From the NCBI RefSeq assembly GCF_012524165.2, contig NZ_JABACJ020000002.1, positions 332,813 through 396,812 of the forward strand: a stretch of 64,000 nt of DNA, read 5' to 3'. Positions 52,387-61,128 of this stretch are shown here, in pieces (the first letter of the stretch is position 1; each line of letters begins with the position of its first letter). Origin of the DNA: Faecalicatena faecalis. Lineage in GTDB: Bacteria > Bacillota > Clostridia > Lachnospirales > Lachnospiraceae. The translations under genes and the position numbers were made by a program. Under the pieces are notes generated by a model that ran no database searches, was not told where the DNA came from, and saw nothing but the letters and a program-made list of their open reading frames with translations.

Positions 52387-53412
52387 TTGTACAGTGGACT
52401 GTACAAAAAAGATATGAAGATTCAAGAATTATGCAAATGCTGCAAGATATCAAAACGAAATGTATATTTTTACATCAAGGAAGGGCTGCTTGAGCCATCC
52501 TGTGATGAACAGAGCGGACGATATGTATTTACAGAGGCGGACTGCACGAAGCTTTCCCTGATCGTATGTCTGCGCAATGTGGACATGCCCATCCCTTATA
52601 TCCGCTCCATCCTAAATAAACCCGTACTGACCAGCTATTATCTGACTACACATATGAATGAAATCCGCCGCCAATGCGACCGGCTTGCGCAGACTCTTGG
52701 CAGCATGGACATTCTCCTGCAAAAGCTCCCAATTGAGCCGCAGCTTTCAGACCTTAAGCAGCTATGCATGGAAGCGGGCATTACACCCGATACGACAAAG
52801 GAAACAGAGGACTCCTACAGCATCAACGATGCCATACTCGCCAACCGTTTCCTCTTAAGCCCTTTTTCCTTTGAAAAAAATCCGACGGAATACCAAAACT
52901 ATCTTTGGATTAAGATCAATCAGCTTGCAGCCGGGGAGCTGCGCAAGGATTACCGGAAAATCAATGAATTTCTGTCGGTCATATCCCCCTCCGTGCGTGA
53001 TAAAGTCTATGCACAGGAAAACAAGCGCTGTGTTTCCATCACGTCAATGTCCCAGGCAGACTGCGCTGCCTACGCAGCAAAGGCCAGGATGGATATCTGC
53101 CATGCTCTTGACACTCCTGCGGCAGTCAAGCTTTGGAATAACTACTATGAATCCTTTTTTTCCGTCATCAACCGAATTTATGATTCGGAAATCGGAACCT
53201 TTATGCAGGAATTGAACCCTGTATTTACTTCTTACTGCCAAAATATCCATCTGATCTGCCAGCTTCTGTACGACTGGCTCTGCTCCCCGGAAGGCGATCC
53301 GGTTCTCACCCGAATGAAGAACGCCTTCCCGGAGCATTTGGATATCGAAAGCCATTACCACGGGCAGTTGGAAAGTATTGCAAACCTGATCGATTTGTGC
53401 AAACTGCTATAG
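52387..53412 (+). CDS. MerR-family transcriptional regulator
   Basis: A 341-residue protein with an N-terminal MerR helix-turn-helix (KIQELCKCCKISKRNVYFYI, residues 11-30, and YVFTEADCTKLSLIVCLRNV) and a long helical C-terminal domain of unknown type. The start is TTG at 52387 with AAAGGAGG five bases upstream; ATG at 52414 is a weaker choice. A perfect palindrome (GTACAGT-GG-ACTGTAC) lies in the first codons. It is divergent from the glycoside/enoate reductase operon and probably controls it and itself. Confidence 0.8.
   Translation: MYSGLYKKDMKIQELCKCCKISKRNVYFYIKEGLLEPSCDEQSGRYVFTEADCTKLSLIVCLRNVDMPIPYIRSILNKPVLTSYYLTTHMNEIRRQCDRLAQTLGSMDILLQKLPIEPQLSDLKQLCMEAGITPDTTKETEDSYSINDAILANRFLLSPFSFEKNPTEYQNYLWIKINQLAAGELRKDYRKINEFLSVISPSVRDKVYAQENKRCVSITSMSQADCAAYAAKARMDICHALDTPAAVKLWNNYYESFFSVINRIYDSEIGTFMQELNPVFTSYCQNIHLICQLLYDWLCSPEGDPVLTRMKNAFPEHLDIESHYHGQLESIANLIDLCKLL
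52389..52404. promoter_or_regulatory. Palindromic candidate operator GTACAGT-GG-ACTGTAC
   Basis: A perfect 7-bp dyad with a two-base centre, two bases after the TTG start of the MerR gene. Its place would let a bound protein block its own transcription. Confidence 0.45.
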
Positions 53413-53577
53413 CGTTACAAATCGACACAAACCGCCTTTTTAGTTGTTCCGTTTCACTAAAAAAATTTTGCCTTGAGAGGGTTCAAAAGCGGAGGCATGA
53501 GGGGGTTCAAATTTCCGGGGAGGGGGGCAAATCGAATCGACTTTATCGGCCGTCCAATCTTCCCCGCACACAAAAAG

Positions 53578-53621
53578 AGGGCTTCCAGCCAATGACCATA
53601 TTCGCTGAAAGCCCTTGTTTT
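53578..53621 (+). terminator. Terminator downstream of the MerR gene
   Basis: AGGGCTTCCAGC pairs with GCTGAAAGCCCT around a 15-base loop, then TTGTTTTCTG. It is 165 bases past the MerR stop. Confidence 0.6.
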
Positions 53622-53764
53622 CTGCACATTCCCGTGGGATTCGCATTATCAAAATGTATCCCTTTACGCAATTACATATCCGCATATATCCCGGCACATT
53701 CAGATTCCGGGTTGCTATTGATACTCTCCGTGTAATATCTCACCTGTTTCTCATAACTTAAATC

Positions 53765-53887
53765 CTTGAAGAACAGATTAACAAGGCTCTTGATTACCTA
53801 AAAGATGAGAAAAACCGTGAAAAAGTTGTACAAAACGGAATTGTCATCGCCCAGTTAGTAATTAAGCTGACTAATAAGAGAAAATAA
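53765..53887 (+). pseudogene. 3' fragment of an unknown gene
   Basis: The frame follows a TAA and has no start codon. It reads LEEQINKALDYLKDEKNREK then VVQNGIVIAQLVIKLTNKRK, a protein-like C-terminus, and ends at TAA 53885-53887. No family is recognised. It lies in a zone with an insertion-sequence remnant, so truncation by a mobile element is likely. Confidence 0.4.
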
Positions 53888-54030
53888 CTTTCTATATGAA
53901 TTACCCCATACTTCATACGGTGTACAAAAAACAATTTTTGAGTGGACTAATTATTATAGTGGAATACATCACTGTTTACCCTTCGGCAACATCCGCCCTA
54001 CTTTCAAGAATGAACAGAAAATTAAAGCAT

Positions 54031-54075
54031 AAGGGTGAAAAGTCTTAAAAATAGGCTTTTCACCCTTGCTTTATA
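54031..54075. terminator. Hairpin before the IS256 remnant
   Basis: AAGGGTGAAAAG (54031-54042) pairs with CTTTTCACCCTT (54056-54067), followed by GCTTTATAT. It may be a terminator or part of an insertion-sequence end. Confidence 0.5.
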
Positions 54076-54142
54076 TATAACAGTTACAAAAAGGCCTGTC
54101 AACAGCAGGCGGTAAATCCGCCTGTTATTCTGCCATGTTCGA

Positions 54143-54600
54143 TTACTTCGGAAGCCGTCCTTCGTACATGATACTTAATTTTCCATACACCTGAGCCCAG
54201 TTCCGGATGGTTGTGGACCATTTTTTTGTAGCCTCAAAGGTTGCTAAATATAACGCTTTGAGCAACGCTGTGTCGCTTGGAAATACGCTTCGCTGGCGGT
54301 TCAGCTTTCGATAGATGGAATTCAGTGATTCAATGGCACTTGTCGTGTAAATGACCTTCCTGACCATTGCTGAAAACTTGAAAATTGGGTAAATGGCATC
54401 CCAGTTATTCTTCCATCGCTTCATGGAATTCGGATATTTCGGTGTCCATTTTTCTGTCACCCGGCCAAGGGCTGCCAGAGCCTTCTTTTCATCCGCTGCC
54501 TGGTAGATAGTTTTTAGATCTGCGGCAAATGCTTACACATCCACTTCGTATGTACAAGTGAATTCGCACGTTTCCGTTTCTCTGATGAGAAACTCCAACG
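54143..54600 (-). mobile_element. IS256-family transposase remnant
   Basis: The 105-codon frame (54143-54460) is the C-terminal end of a mutator-type transposase: KYPNSMKRWKNNWDAIYPIF, KVIYTTSAIESLNSIYRKLN and FPSDTALLKALYLATF. Upstream the match goes on as FAADLKTIYQAADEKKALA, then is broken near 54535 by a deletion and stop. The N-terminal two thirds, with two of the DDE residues, are missing, so it is inactive. Confidence 0.85.
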
Positions 54601-54631
54601 TACTCAACAGGTTCTATCCGCCCCATAAATA

Positions 54632-54668
54632 AGACTGCCCGTCCACGATAATTATGGACGAGCAGTCT
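54632..54668. terminator. Terminator of the GH79 gene
   Basis: AGACTGCCCGTCCA pairs with TGGACGAGCAGTCT around a nine-base loop. It is 28 bases past the GH79 stop, with a TATTTAT tract on the minus strand. Confidence 0.75.
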
Positions 54669-54695
54669 ATTTTATTTATGCACTGGCAAATCTTT

Positions 54696-56198
54696 CTATA
54701 CCATTACAAATGCACATGCGGTTGGAGCTAATTTAAATGCTTCTTCTACTGTTACTGGAGTTAATTCCGGAAGTTCATCGTTTTCACCAAGTACAAGTGG
54801 TGTTCCATTTAATGTCATCACACGAGAGCGGAATTTATCCTGACCTTCAAGAACAAAAACTTCTGCAGCTTTTGGAAGTTCTACAGTTGTAGTTTCTGTT
54901 TTTGAATTGTTAACAATCAGGTAAGCAAGCCCTTCTTTGCCGTCTTTACGTGAATGTGCAAATACGTGTGCACATTCTTTTGTCATGTTTGTACGATATA
55001 CATTCTGACCCATAATACGATTCCACAGTAATACTGCAAAATAGTTGGGACGTGGCATAAAGTCACCGTGATTTAAATATCCATATGCAGAAGAACATAG
55101 TGTGTTATGGAAAATTACACCATCTGTAACTGTTGGAAAATCTCCCAATTCGTTTAATGTACGTGGAACATCAGCATATGTAGGTGCCCATGTATTTCCG
55201 CCACAGCCAGCATCACCCGATTCTGTTACCCACATCTGTCCGCCCGGAACATATTTATCACGAACTGTTGTATAAAAACTTGCACATGCTTTTGCAATTC
55301 CCAAGTATCTATCTGTTAAGATTTTTTCGAAATCCCAGTGTCCGCCCATTGCTGCGCCACGTTCTGAAATTCCATTGTAATAGTGATAACTAAATACATC
55401 TAATTTCTCTTTTCCATTACCGATCAACTGATCTGTAGTTACTCTTTCTAATGCAGAAGCGATACCGCCGCCTACTCTATCTTCTCCTGTACTCACGATT
55501 TCTGCCGGAATATCTCCACAAGTACATGGACCTACTAGTAATGTTTCCGGATAATTTTCACGTACAAATGCACAGAAGAGATCATGGTCACGACAGAAAT
55601 CCTCTGCTGTATATCCAGCAGGGAGTCCACTCATTGCCATCATATTCGGTTCATTTGTAAATTCTACCGCGTCAATCGGAACACCATATTCACGACTATA
55701 ATCAAAGATTAATTTTGTCTGTTCAGGATTCCATGGTTCATCTGCGCTATGAATTCCAGGACAGTTTGCAACTGAAATTAATAATTTTCCGTCTACTGCC
55801 TTTACAAAATCAAGAACACCTGTCCACTGATCTTTTGTTAATAAATTCTGGAATCCTTCTGGAACAACACCATTAGTATGTCCATCAAAATCATAATATG
55901 TTTTATTAGCCCAAGTACCAGAAATACGTACCCATGCAGAACCCAGTTCTTTTGATAACTTGCGAAGGCGTGGATTATATAAATCAACCGGTTCATAAAC
56001 CTGCTGTAATTTTGCCATGTCTCTCCAGTCACTGATTACAGGAAACTCTTCTGTTCCATCTACCTGCGCATCTGTGTATGCTTTCCAAAATGTCCCACCT
56101 GTAACTTCAGTCATTTCAATATTATAAGACACTAATCTAGGATCAACCTGACGAATAAGTTCAAGTCCGTTTTCTTTTAATTGAATTGTCTGACTCAT
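54696..56198 (-). CDS. GH79-like beta-glucuronidase
   Basis: A 500-residue enzyme of the heparanase/GH79 type, with the acid/base glutamate in VEFTNEPN (Glu183) and the nucleophile in MWVTESGD (Glu326). The frame is open further upstream, but GGAGGAAAACA before ATG at 56198 sets the start. There is no signal peptide, so it works inside the cell on glucuronides taken up by a transporter. The neighbouring TetR gene and the GPH symporter make a small glucuronide module. Plant flavonoid or host glucuronides are plausible substrates. Confidence 0.8.
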   Translation of the reverse strand: MSQTIQLKENGLELIRQVDPRLVSYNIEMTEVTGGTFWKAYTDAQVDGTEEFPVISDWRDMAKLQQVYEPVDLYNPRLRKLSKELGSAWVRISGTWANKTYYDFDGHTNGVVPEGFQNLLTKDQWTGVLDFVKAVDGKLLISVANCPGIHSADEPWNPEQTKLIFDYSREYGVPIDAVEFTNEPNMMAMSGLPAGYTAEDFCRDHDLFCAFVRENYPETLLVGPCTCGDIPAEIVSTGEDRVGGGIASALERVTTDQLIGNGKEKLDVFSYHYYNGISERGAAMGGHWDFEKILTDRYLGIAKACASFYTTVRDKYVPGGQMWVTESGDAGCGGNTWAPTYADVPRTLNELGDFPTVTDGVIFHNTLCSSAYGYLNHGDFMPRPNYFAVLLWNRIMGQNVYRTNMTKECAHVFAHSRKDGKEGLAYLIVNNSKTETTTVELPKAAEVFVLEGQDKFRSRVMTLNGTPLVLGENDELPELTPVTVEEAFKLAPTACAFVMV

Positions 56199-56342
56199 TG
56201 TTTTCCTCCTATTTTTAGAATAAGTATTATAGAAATCATTATAACAATCCACAATTTTTAACATAAGGGACAAAAAAGAGAACTTTGGGACATTCTTCCA
56301 CAAAGTTCTCCTCTGTTTTTTGTACAAATTCAACATATAGCG

Positions 56343-56867
56343 TTATTCTTCTCTAATACTCGGAATCAGAAGCACCACTGCATTTACGATTTTTTCCAGA
56401 GGCGTTACAAAACTTTCCTCATACCAGGATTCATACACTTTTACCAAACCTGCACTGATAAAAGTTCCTATCCAAAAAGCATCCCCACTATCTGCTTCCA
56501 TGCTTTCCTGTACGCCATATTTGCGAAACTCTTCTATGGTAAACATCATTAAATCCTTCTCCATTAAAAGTCCCATGGTCTCATGTTTTTCCCTGTAAAA
56601 ACTCAGAAAGTGTTCAATGAAGTTTCGCGTTCCCTGAATTCCTTCTTTATCCTGGATATATTCTATAAAAAGTTCATTTAAATGGTATTTTAAAATATCT
56701 TCTTTCGTTTCAAAATTACGATAAAAAGTTTTTCTGTTCACGCCCGCCATCTGACATATTTCTGTCACTGTAATTTTTTTAAATTCCTTATATTTCATAA
56801 GAGAAATCAAAGCATTTGCGATAGCACGTTGTCCTCGTATTATAATATCACCACTTCTCTGCCTCAT
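56343..56867 (-). CDS. TetR family regulator of the glucuronide module
   Basis: A 174-residue TetR protein with VTEICQMAGVNRKTFYRNF (about residues 34-52) as its helix-turn-helix. The C-terminal part resembles the TetR_C_33 type. It lies between the GH79 gene (145 bases away) and the divergent symporter, and probably represses both until a ligand binds. Confidence 0.87.
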   Translation of the reverse strand: MRQRSGDIIIRGQRAIANALISLMKYKEFKKITVTEICQMAGVNRKTFYRNFETKEDILKYHLNELFIEYIQDKEGIQGTRNFIEHFLSFYREKHETMGLLMEKDLMMFTIEEFRKYGVQESMEADSGDAFWIGTFISAGLVKVYESWYEESFVTPLEKIVNAVVLLIPSIREE

Positions 56868-57070
56868 AACCCAATCCCCTCTTAATTTACTTTCATTGTA
56901 TCACAATAATCTTTACTTTTTCAATTTCAATGTGGCAAAATAGCCAAATTCCGCTCAAAACTTTTTTCAACAAAAGGGACAAATCCTGCAATAGTGTCCA
57001 TTATAACAATCACATTAATCTTTTATAATCAAGGTATCGTAATTAATATAATATAAAGGAGGATGTTATT

Positions 57071-58474
57071 TTGAGCAATAACACAAAAGAAATCAAGATT
57101 CGCCCTTTTGGTGTTCTTGATAAACTGGCTTATATGATGGGGGATGTAGGTTGTAATATCGTACTTACACTTGCCAACAGCTACTTATTAGTATTTTACA
57201 CAAAGGTTATGGGGGTTTCCGGTGCAATCGTTGGATCAATCTTCATGTTAGCACGTTTTGTTGATGCTTTTACAGACGTATTTGTTGGACGTGTCTGTGA
57301 TACAAGAACCAACAAAAAAGGTGAACGTTACCGTTACTGGATGGCTTATGGAAGCTTGCCACTTGTAATTACAAGTACTTTGATGTACAACTACTTCCTT
57401 GCTGCTGCACCAATGACAATCAAAGTAATCTATTTAGCAATTACCTATATTCTTTTTGGTTCCATTTGCTACACTGCAGTGAACATCCCTTATGGTGCTT
57501 TATCGAATGTTGTTACATCTGACACAACACACAGAGCCGGTCTTTCCACATGGAGAAGTGTAGGTTCTCAGATTGGTGGTGTTATTTTAGGTATCGTAAT
57601 TCCACTTGTTATTTATGTAAAAGATGCAGATGGCAATAATATTGCCAGCGGTCCTAGATTCTTTGTTGTATCTATCATTTTAGGCCTCGTAGCACTTGCA
57701 ACAATTTTATTCTGCTGGAAGTTCAGCATTGAACGTGTTCGTTTAAAAAACCAGACTGGTACAGAAAAGAAATCTGACAACAGCTTAGTTGTTATCAAAA
57801 AATGTTTTACAGACCGAGCTTTATTAATGAACTTCGGAAACGGTATTTTCATTTATGCAGCTATTCAGATTTTTATGTTATTCAACCAGTACATTTTCCT
57901 GGATTACTTTGAAAATACCAGCCTTTCAGGTTTGGCAAGTATTGTAATGTTCTTAGGTATGATGGCTTCTGCACCGGTCGCTACAATCTTTGGTAAAAAG
58001 ATTGGTAAAAAGGAAGTCAGTGTAATTGGTTTAACAATTTCAACACTTGCTTATATCGTAATCTTTGTAACAAGAGTAAGCAATCCATTCCTTTACTTCA
58101 TTGGTGCATTCTTCGCATTCTTTGGACTTGGAATCTGTTCTATGTTAAGCTTTGCTATACTTAATGACTGTATCGACAACTACTATTTAAAAACAAATAC
58201 AAATGCTGGTGGAACAGTATATGCCATGAACAGTTTCATGCGTAAAATGGCTGGTGCCGTATGTACCGGTGTTGGCGGATGGAGCCTTACATGGATTGGA
58301 TATGCTGAAACAGCAGCTGTTCAGACAGAAGCTGTAAAACAATCTGTATTCAACATTGCTATTGGTATCCCGGCAGTATGCTTCGGATTGTCACTTGTAT
58401 TTATGATTTTCTTCCCACTTAACAAAAAACGTGTAGAAGAAAATAACAGCAAAATGGCAGAACTTTCTAAATAA
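57071..58474 (+). CDS. GPH family symporter, glucuronide-type
   Basis: A 467-residue transporter with about twelve hydrophobic segments. GPH marks are VDAFTDVFVGRVCDTRTN near residue 68 and ILNDCIDNYYLKTNTNAGG near 370. The start is TTG at 57071, with ATAAAGGAGG eight bases upstream. It is divergent from TetR and GH79 and probably brings in glucuronides for the hydrolase. Confidence 0.88.
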   Translation: MSNNTKEIKIRPFGVLDKLAYMMGDVGCNIVLTLANSYLLVFYTKVMGVSGAIVGSIFMLARFVDAFTDVFVGRVCDTRTNKKGERYRYWMAYGSLPLVITSTLMYNYFLAAAPMTIKVIYLAITYILFGSICYTAVNIPYGALSNVVTSDTTHRAGLSTWRSVGSQIGGVILGIVIPLVIYVKDADGNNIASGPRFFVVSIILGLVALATILFCWKFSIERVRLKNQTGTEKKSDNSLVVIKKCFTDRALLMNFGNGIFIYAAIQIFMLFNQYIFLDYFENTSLSGLASIVMFLGMMASAPVATIFGKKIGKKEVSVIGLTISTLAYIVIFVTRVSNPFLYFIGAFFAFFGLGICSMLSFAILNDCIDNYYLKTNTNAGGTVYAMNSFMRKMAGAVCTGVGGWSLTWIGYAETAAVQTEAVKQSVFNIAIGIPAVCFGLSLVFMIFFPLNKKRVEENNSKMAELSK

Positions 58475-58481
58475 TCATAAG

Positions 58482-58540
58482 GGGCGTTGCAAAATAGATG
58501 AGTAATCATCTATGAAGCAGCGCTCCATTTTTGTGTCAAA
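58482..58540 (+). terminator. Terminator after the glucuronide symporter
   Basis: GGGGCGTTGC pairs imperfectly with GCAGCGCTCC, with an inner ATAGATGA/TCATCTAT stem, followed by ATTTTTG. Confidence 0.6.
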
Positions 58541-58662
58541 AACAGAAAAAGAGGAGGGCGCAAAATCATCATTTTAGAGAGATGCAGATTTCTTAATATT
58601 CAATCTGAGAAATCACAAAGTTATCCGTTTTAACAAATGCTCTTCCTTACTTCCCTATCCAA

Positions 58663-58821
58663 TTAAAGAATTTTCTTACTCCGGCGCTCCAACAAAACAG
58701 TCTCCTACCACTTTCCAAAACGGTCCTTCGCCATTTTCTCACGATACCCAATCTCACGAAAACCAAATTTCTTGTGAAAGCGGATACTCGCCTTATTAAC
58801 AGAAAAAATACTGACATACAG
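58663..58821 (-). pseudogene. GNAT acetyltransferase C-terminal remnant (ArsN-like position)
   Basis: The minus strand reads IFSVNKASIRFHKKFGFREI then GYREKMAKDRFGKW, a stop TAG, then ETVLLERRSKKIL. This is the C-terminus of a phosphinothricin-acetyltransferase-like GNAT enzyme with one internal stop. Its place right after arsC fits the arsinothricin acetyltransferase ArsN found in some ars operons. The N-terminal part is gone. Confidence 0.65.
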
Positions 58822-58836
58822 ACACCAATCCCCTGT

Positions 58837-59250
58837 CTATAACAAACCGGATACAATTTTATCCCTTAATTCCCTGACTTTCCTCTCAATTTTCTCTGCT
58901 GTATCAATAAAGACATCATCATCCTTCCCTGTCGGGTCATCCAGCCCCCAGTCCTCCCGGTGTTTACACGGAAGAGATGGGCAGGACACATTACATCCCA
59001 TCGTAATCACAATATCAACAGGCGGGATTTCAGAAATCAGCTTAGAATACTGCGTCTCCTCCATGTCAATCCCATACTTCTGCTTCACAATCCTTACCGC
59101 ATCCTGGTTAATCTGCGGCTTCGTCTCTGTCCCCGCCGAATAACTCTCAAACACGTCCGAAGCAAACAGCCTTCCCAACGCCTCGGCAATCTGGCTCCGG
59201 CAGGAATTATGAACACAGACAAAAGCCACTTTCACCTTTTCCCTGTCCAT
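58837..59250 (-). CDS. arsC: Arsenate reductase, low-molecular-weight phosphatase type (ArsC)
   Basis: A 137-residue protein of the pI258 ArsC class. The active loop CVHNSCR (Cys12 to Arg18) starts the protein, and the resolving cysteines lie in MGCNVSCPSLPCKHREDWGL with the DPTG motif after. It reduces arsenate to arsenite with thioredoxin. It starts directly after the thioredoxin-like gene. A general phosphatase is the alternative, but the extra cysteines argue against it. Confidence 0.9.
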   Translation of the reverse strand: MDREKVKVAFVCVHNSCRSQIAEALGRLFASDVFESYSAGTETKPQINQDAVRIVKQKYGIDMEETQYSKLISEIPPVDIVITMGCNVSCPSLPCKHREDWGLDDPTGKDDDVFIDTAEKIERKVRELRDKIVSGLL

Positions 59251-59610
59251 TTATCCCCGTACCTCTCTCAACAGCCTGACAACTTCATCCTTCTTAAGCA
59301 CCTTCCCAAAACAGACCACCTTTCCATCTACCACCAGAGCCGGGGTAGTCATGACACCATAAGCAGCAATCTGTGTAAAATCCGTCACATGGTCAATCGT
59401 TGTATCCATTCCCAGCTCGGCAAGGGCTTCACGGGCTGCTGCCTCCAATTCATTACATTTTGCACAGCCGGAACCAAGCACCTTCACACTGGTTCCTCCC
59501 TGCTTATCCGCTTCTGCTTTTGCCATGGTTTCTGCATTACAATTTCCTCCACAGCAGCATCCCGTCTCCTTCACTTCCTCTTTCTTCTTTCCAAATCCAA
59601 ATAATGCCAT
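59251..59610 (-). CDS. Small thioredoxin-like redox-active disulfide protein
   Basis: A 119-residue protein with a cysteine-rich N-terminus (TGCCCGGNCN) and a thioredoxin fold: VLGSGCAKCNELEAAAREAL (Cys-x-x-Cys), GVMTTPALVVDGKVV and a LREV tail. Family proteins (redox-active disulfide protein 2) occur in arsenic operons and may handle arsenite or give electrons to ArsC. The ATG at 59610 is preferred over 59616 because AGGAGG is eight bases upstream. Confidence 0.88.
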   Translation of the reverse strand: MALFGFGKKKEEVKETGCCCGGNCNAETMAKAEADKQGGTSVKVLGSGCAKCNELEAAAREALAELGMDTTIDHVTDFTQIAAYGVMTTPALVVDGKVVCFGKVLKKDEVVRLLREVRG

Positions 59611-59638
59611 AATCATTACCTCCTATTCGTTTTGTAAA

Positions 59639-59749
59639 TTAACAACAGCACTTCTTCTGGGAATCTCCTGCCCCTTTCTTTGCTTTCTCCTCAAAGAAAA
59701 CCCGCAGGTTTTCAGGCAGTTCATAACAGACCTCATAAGTTCCCTCATC
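59639..59749 (-). pseudogene. C-terminal remnant of a DUF2703 gene in the arsenic operon
   Basis: Thirty-six codons read YELPENLRVFFEEKAKKGAG and end KKCCC-stop at 59639-59641. The intact gene at 20193 ends ELPENLRVFFEGKAKKKAGC and CCC. DNA similarity runs past the stop (TTTTGTAAATTAACA). It sits between the permease stop (59753) and the thioredoxin-like gene; the rest of the gene is deleted. Confidence 0.82.
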
Positions 59750-59752
59750 CCA

Positions 59753-60751
59753 TTAAATAAAGAATGAATGAAAAATATTGAACAAATATCCCACCAAAAT
59801 AATACCTGCCGTACAAATACCGATAAACAATCCCAGGAGTCTCGGCTTTACAGCCTTACGAAGCATAATCATAGACGGCAGGGACAGCGTGGTAACCGCC
59901 ATCATGAAACTGAGAACCGTACCAAGCTGAGCGCCCTTAAACAACAGCGCCTCAGCCACAGGAATCGTTCCGAAAACATCCGCATACATCGGAACACCAA
60001 CCAAAGTCGCAAGAATAACACCAAACGGATTATTGCTTCCAAGAACTGCTTCAATCCAATGCTCCGGTATCCAGTTATGAATCACCGCACCGATACCTAC
60101 ACCCACAAGAATATACGGAAAAACTTTCTTAAAGGTGGAAACCACCTGGTCCTTCGCATAAACAAGGCGTTCCTTCTGAGACAGCGTGGGCGAATCTATG
60201 TCAACCCCGCTGGCATTGCGGATAAACTCCTCCACATAAAGCTCCATATGCAGCTTCTCAATCATGGTGCCGCCCACGACCGCAATCACCAGTCCCACTA
60301 CTACATACGCAACCGCAACCTTCGTACCGAAAATACCCATCAGCAGAAGTAGACTGCCAAGGTCCACCATCGGAGAGGAAATCAGGAAAGAAAAAGTCAC
60401 CCCCAACGGAAGTCCGGCACTGGTAAACCCGATAAACAACGGAATAGAAGAACAGGAACAAAACGGGGTAACCGTCCCCAGAAGCGCCGCAATACAGTTC
60501 GCCCATATACCATGGAAACGTCCCATGATTTTCTTACTCCGCTCCGGCGGAAAATAACTCTGGATATAGGAAATCAGAAAAATCAAAGTACATAGCAGAA
60601 TCGTAATCTTAATCACATCATAAACAAAAAACTGAACACTTCCGCCTATCCGTGTACCCACATCCAGCCCAGCCGCTGTCAGCGCATTCCGAATGAGGGC
60701 ATTCAGCCACTTCATACCTAAAATCTGGTCCTGTATAAATTCCCAGATCAT
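59753..60751 (-). CDS. ArsP-like permease (DUF318/SO_0444 type)
   Basis: A 332-residue membrane permease with about eight hydrophobic helices. The signature LLGTVTPFCSCSSIPLFIG has the family's conserved cysteines, and GVPMYADVFGTIPVAEALL lies in the second half. ArsP exports trivalent organoarsenicals; close relatives may export other metals. It overlaps the arsR stop by four bases. There is no arsB or acr3 in this operon. Confidence 0.85.
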   Translation of the reverse strand: MIWEFIQDQILGMKWLNALIRNALTAAGLDVGTRIGGSVQFFVYDVIKITILLCTLIFLISYIQSYFPPERSKKIMGRFHGIWANCIAALLGTVTPFCSCSSIPLFIGFTSAGLPLGVTFSFLISSPMVDLGSLLLLMGIFGTKVAVAYVVVGLVIAVVGGTMIEKLHMELYVEEFIRNASGVDIDSPTLSQKERLVYAKDQVVSTFKKVFPYILVGVGIGAVIHNWIPEHWIEAVLGSNNPFGVILATLVGVPMYADVFGTIPVAEALLFKGAQLGTVLSFMMAVTTLSLPSMIMLRKAVKPRLLGLFIGICTAGIILVGYLFNIFHSFFI

Positions 60752-61044
60752 TTACAGCACCCTCCCTTCTCTCCACAACAATTCAACCCCTCAATAAACT
60801 GCTTAAAGCCATTCAATGTTTCACAGTTCAAAGAGTAATGGCTCCACTTCCCCTCCTTCCTGGTGTCAACCAGCCCACATTCACATAGAATCTTCATATG
60901 ATGGGAAAGTGTAGGCTGCGTAATCTCAAACTTCTCCAACAGCTTACAGCCGCATTTCTCACCATCCGATAACATCTGAATAATCTGCAGACGGTTAGAA
61001 TCACCCAGGGCCTTACAGATTAAAGCTACATCTATCATATTCAT
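60748..61044 (-). CDS. arsR: ArsR/SmtB family regulator
   Basis: A 98-residue winged-helix repressor: SDGEKCGCKLLEKFEITQPT with Cys31 and Cys33 as arsenite ligands, then LSHHMKILCECGLVDTRKEG, and a C-terminal CCGEKGGCC. It leaves DNA when arsenite binds. It is the first gene of the arsenic operon, and AGGTGATGAT before ATG gives the start. A consensus promoter and operator-like sequence lie right upstream. Confidence 0.92.
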   Translation of the reverse strand: MNMIDVALICKALGDSNRLQIIQMLSDGEKCGCKLLEKFEITQPTLSHHMKILCECGLVDTRKEGKWSHYSLNCETLNGFKQFIEGLNCCGEKGGCCK

Positions 61045-61049
61045 ATCAT

Positions 61050-61107
61050 CACCTCATATAGATATTTGTCTATGTGTTATTATATGCAATACATAGATGA
61101 TTGTCAA
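61050..61107 (-). promoter_or_regulatory. Consensus promoter and ArsR operator of the arsenic operon
   Basis: On the minus strand TTGACA (61107-61102) and TATAAT (61084-61079) are both perfect, with a 17-base spacer. Between -10 and the arsR start lies ACATAGACAAATATCTATAT, an interrupted dyad (ATAGA...TCTAT), as in ArsR operators. A repressor there would cover the transcription start. Confidence 0.85.
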
Positions 61108-61128
61108 TGTATTTTTTTTAATAATGCT

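Larger units (their letters stand above)
53413..54142. other. Intergenic stretch with terminators and a gene fragment
   Basis: It has a G-rich segment near 53475-53530 (runs of 3 to 6 G), a terminator-like hairpin at 53578-53621 (AGGGCTT...CAGC / GCTG...AAGCCCT then TTGTTTT), a 40-codon frame fragment (53765-53887), and a hairpin at 54031-54067. No intact gene is supported. Confidence 0.5.

Noticed and set aside
53475..53540. tRNA-like T-arm (GGTTCAAAT) in a G-rich stretch
   Set aside because: The flanking G run has no matching C run for a 5-bp stem, and no anticodon arm or acceptor stem is found. At most it may form a G-quadruplex.
54696..56336. GH79 start at 56336
   Set aside because: The first 46 residues are unlike the family and lysine/asparagine-rich; GGAGG lies just before ATG 56198.
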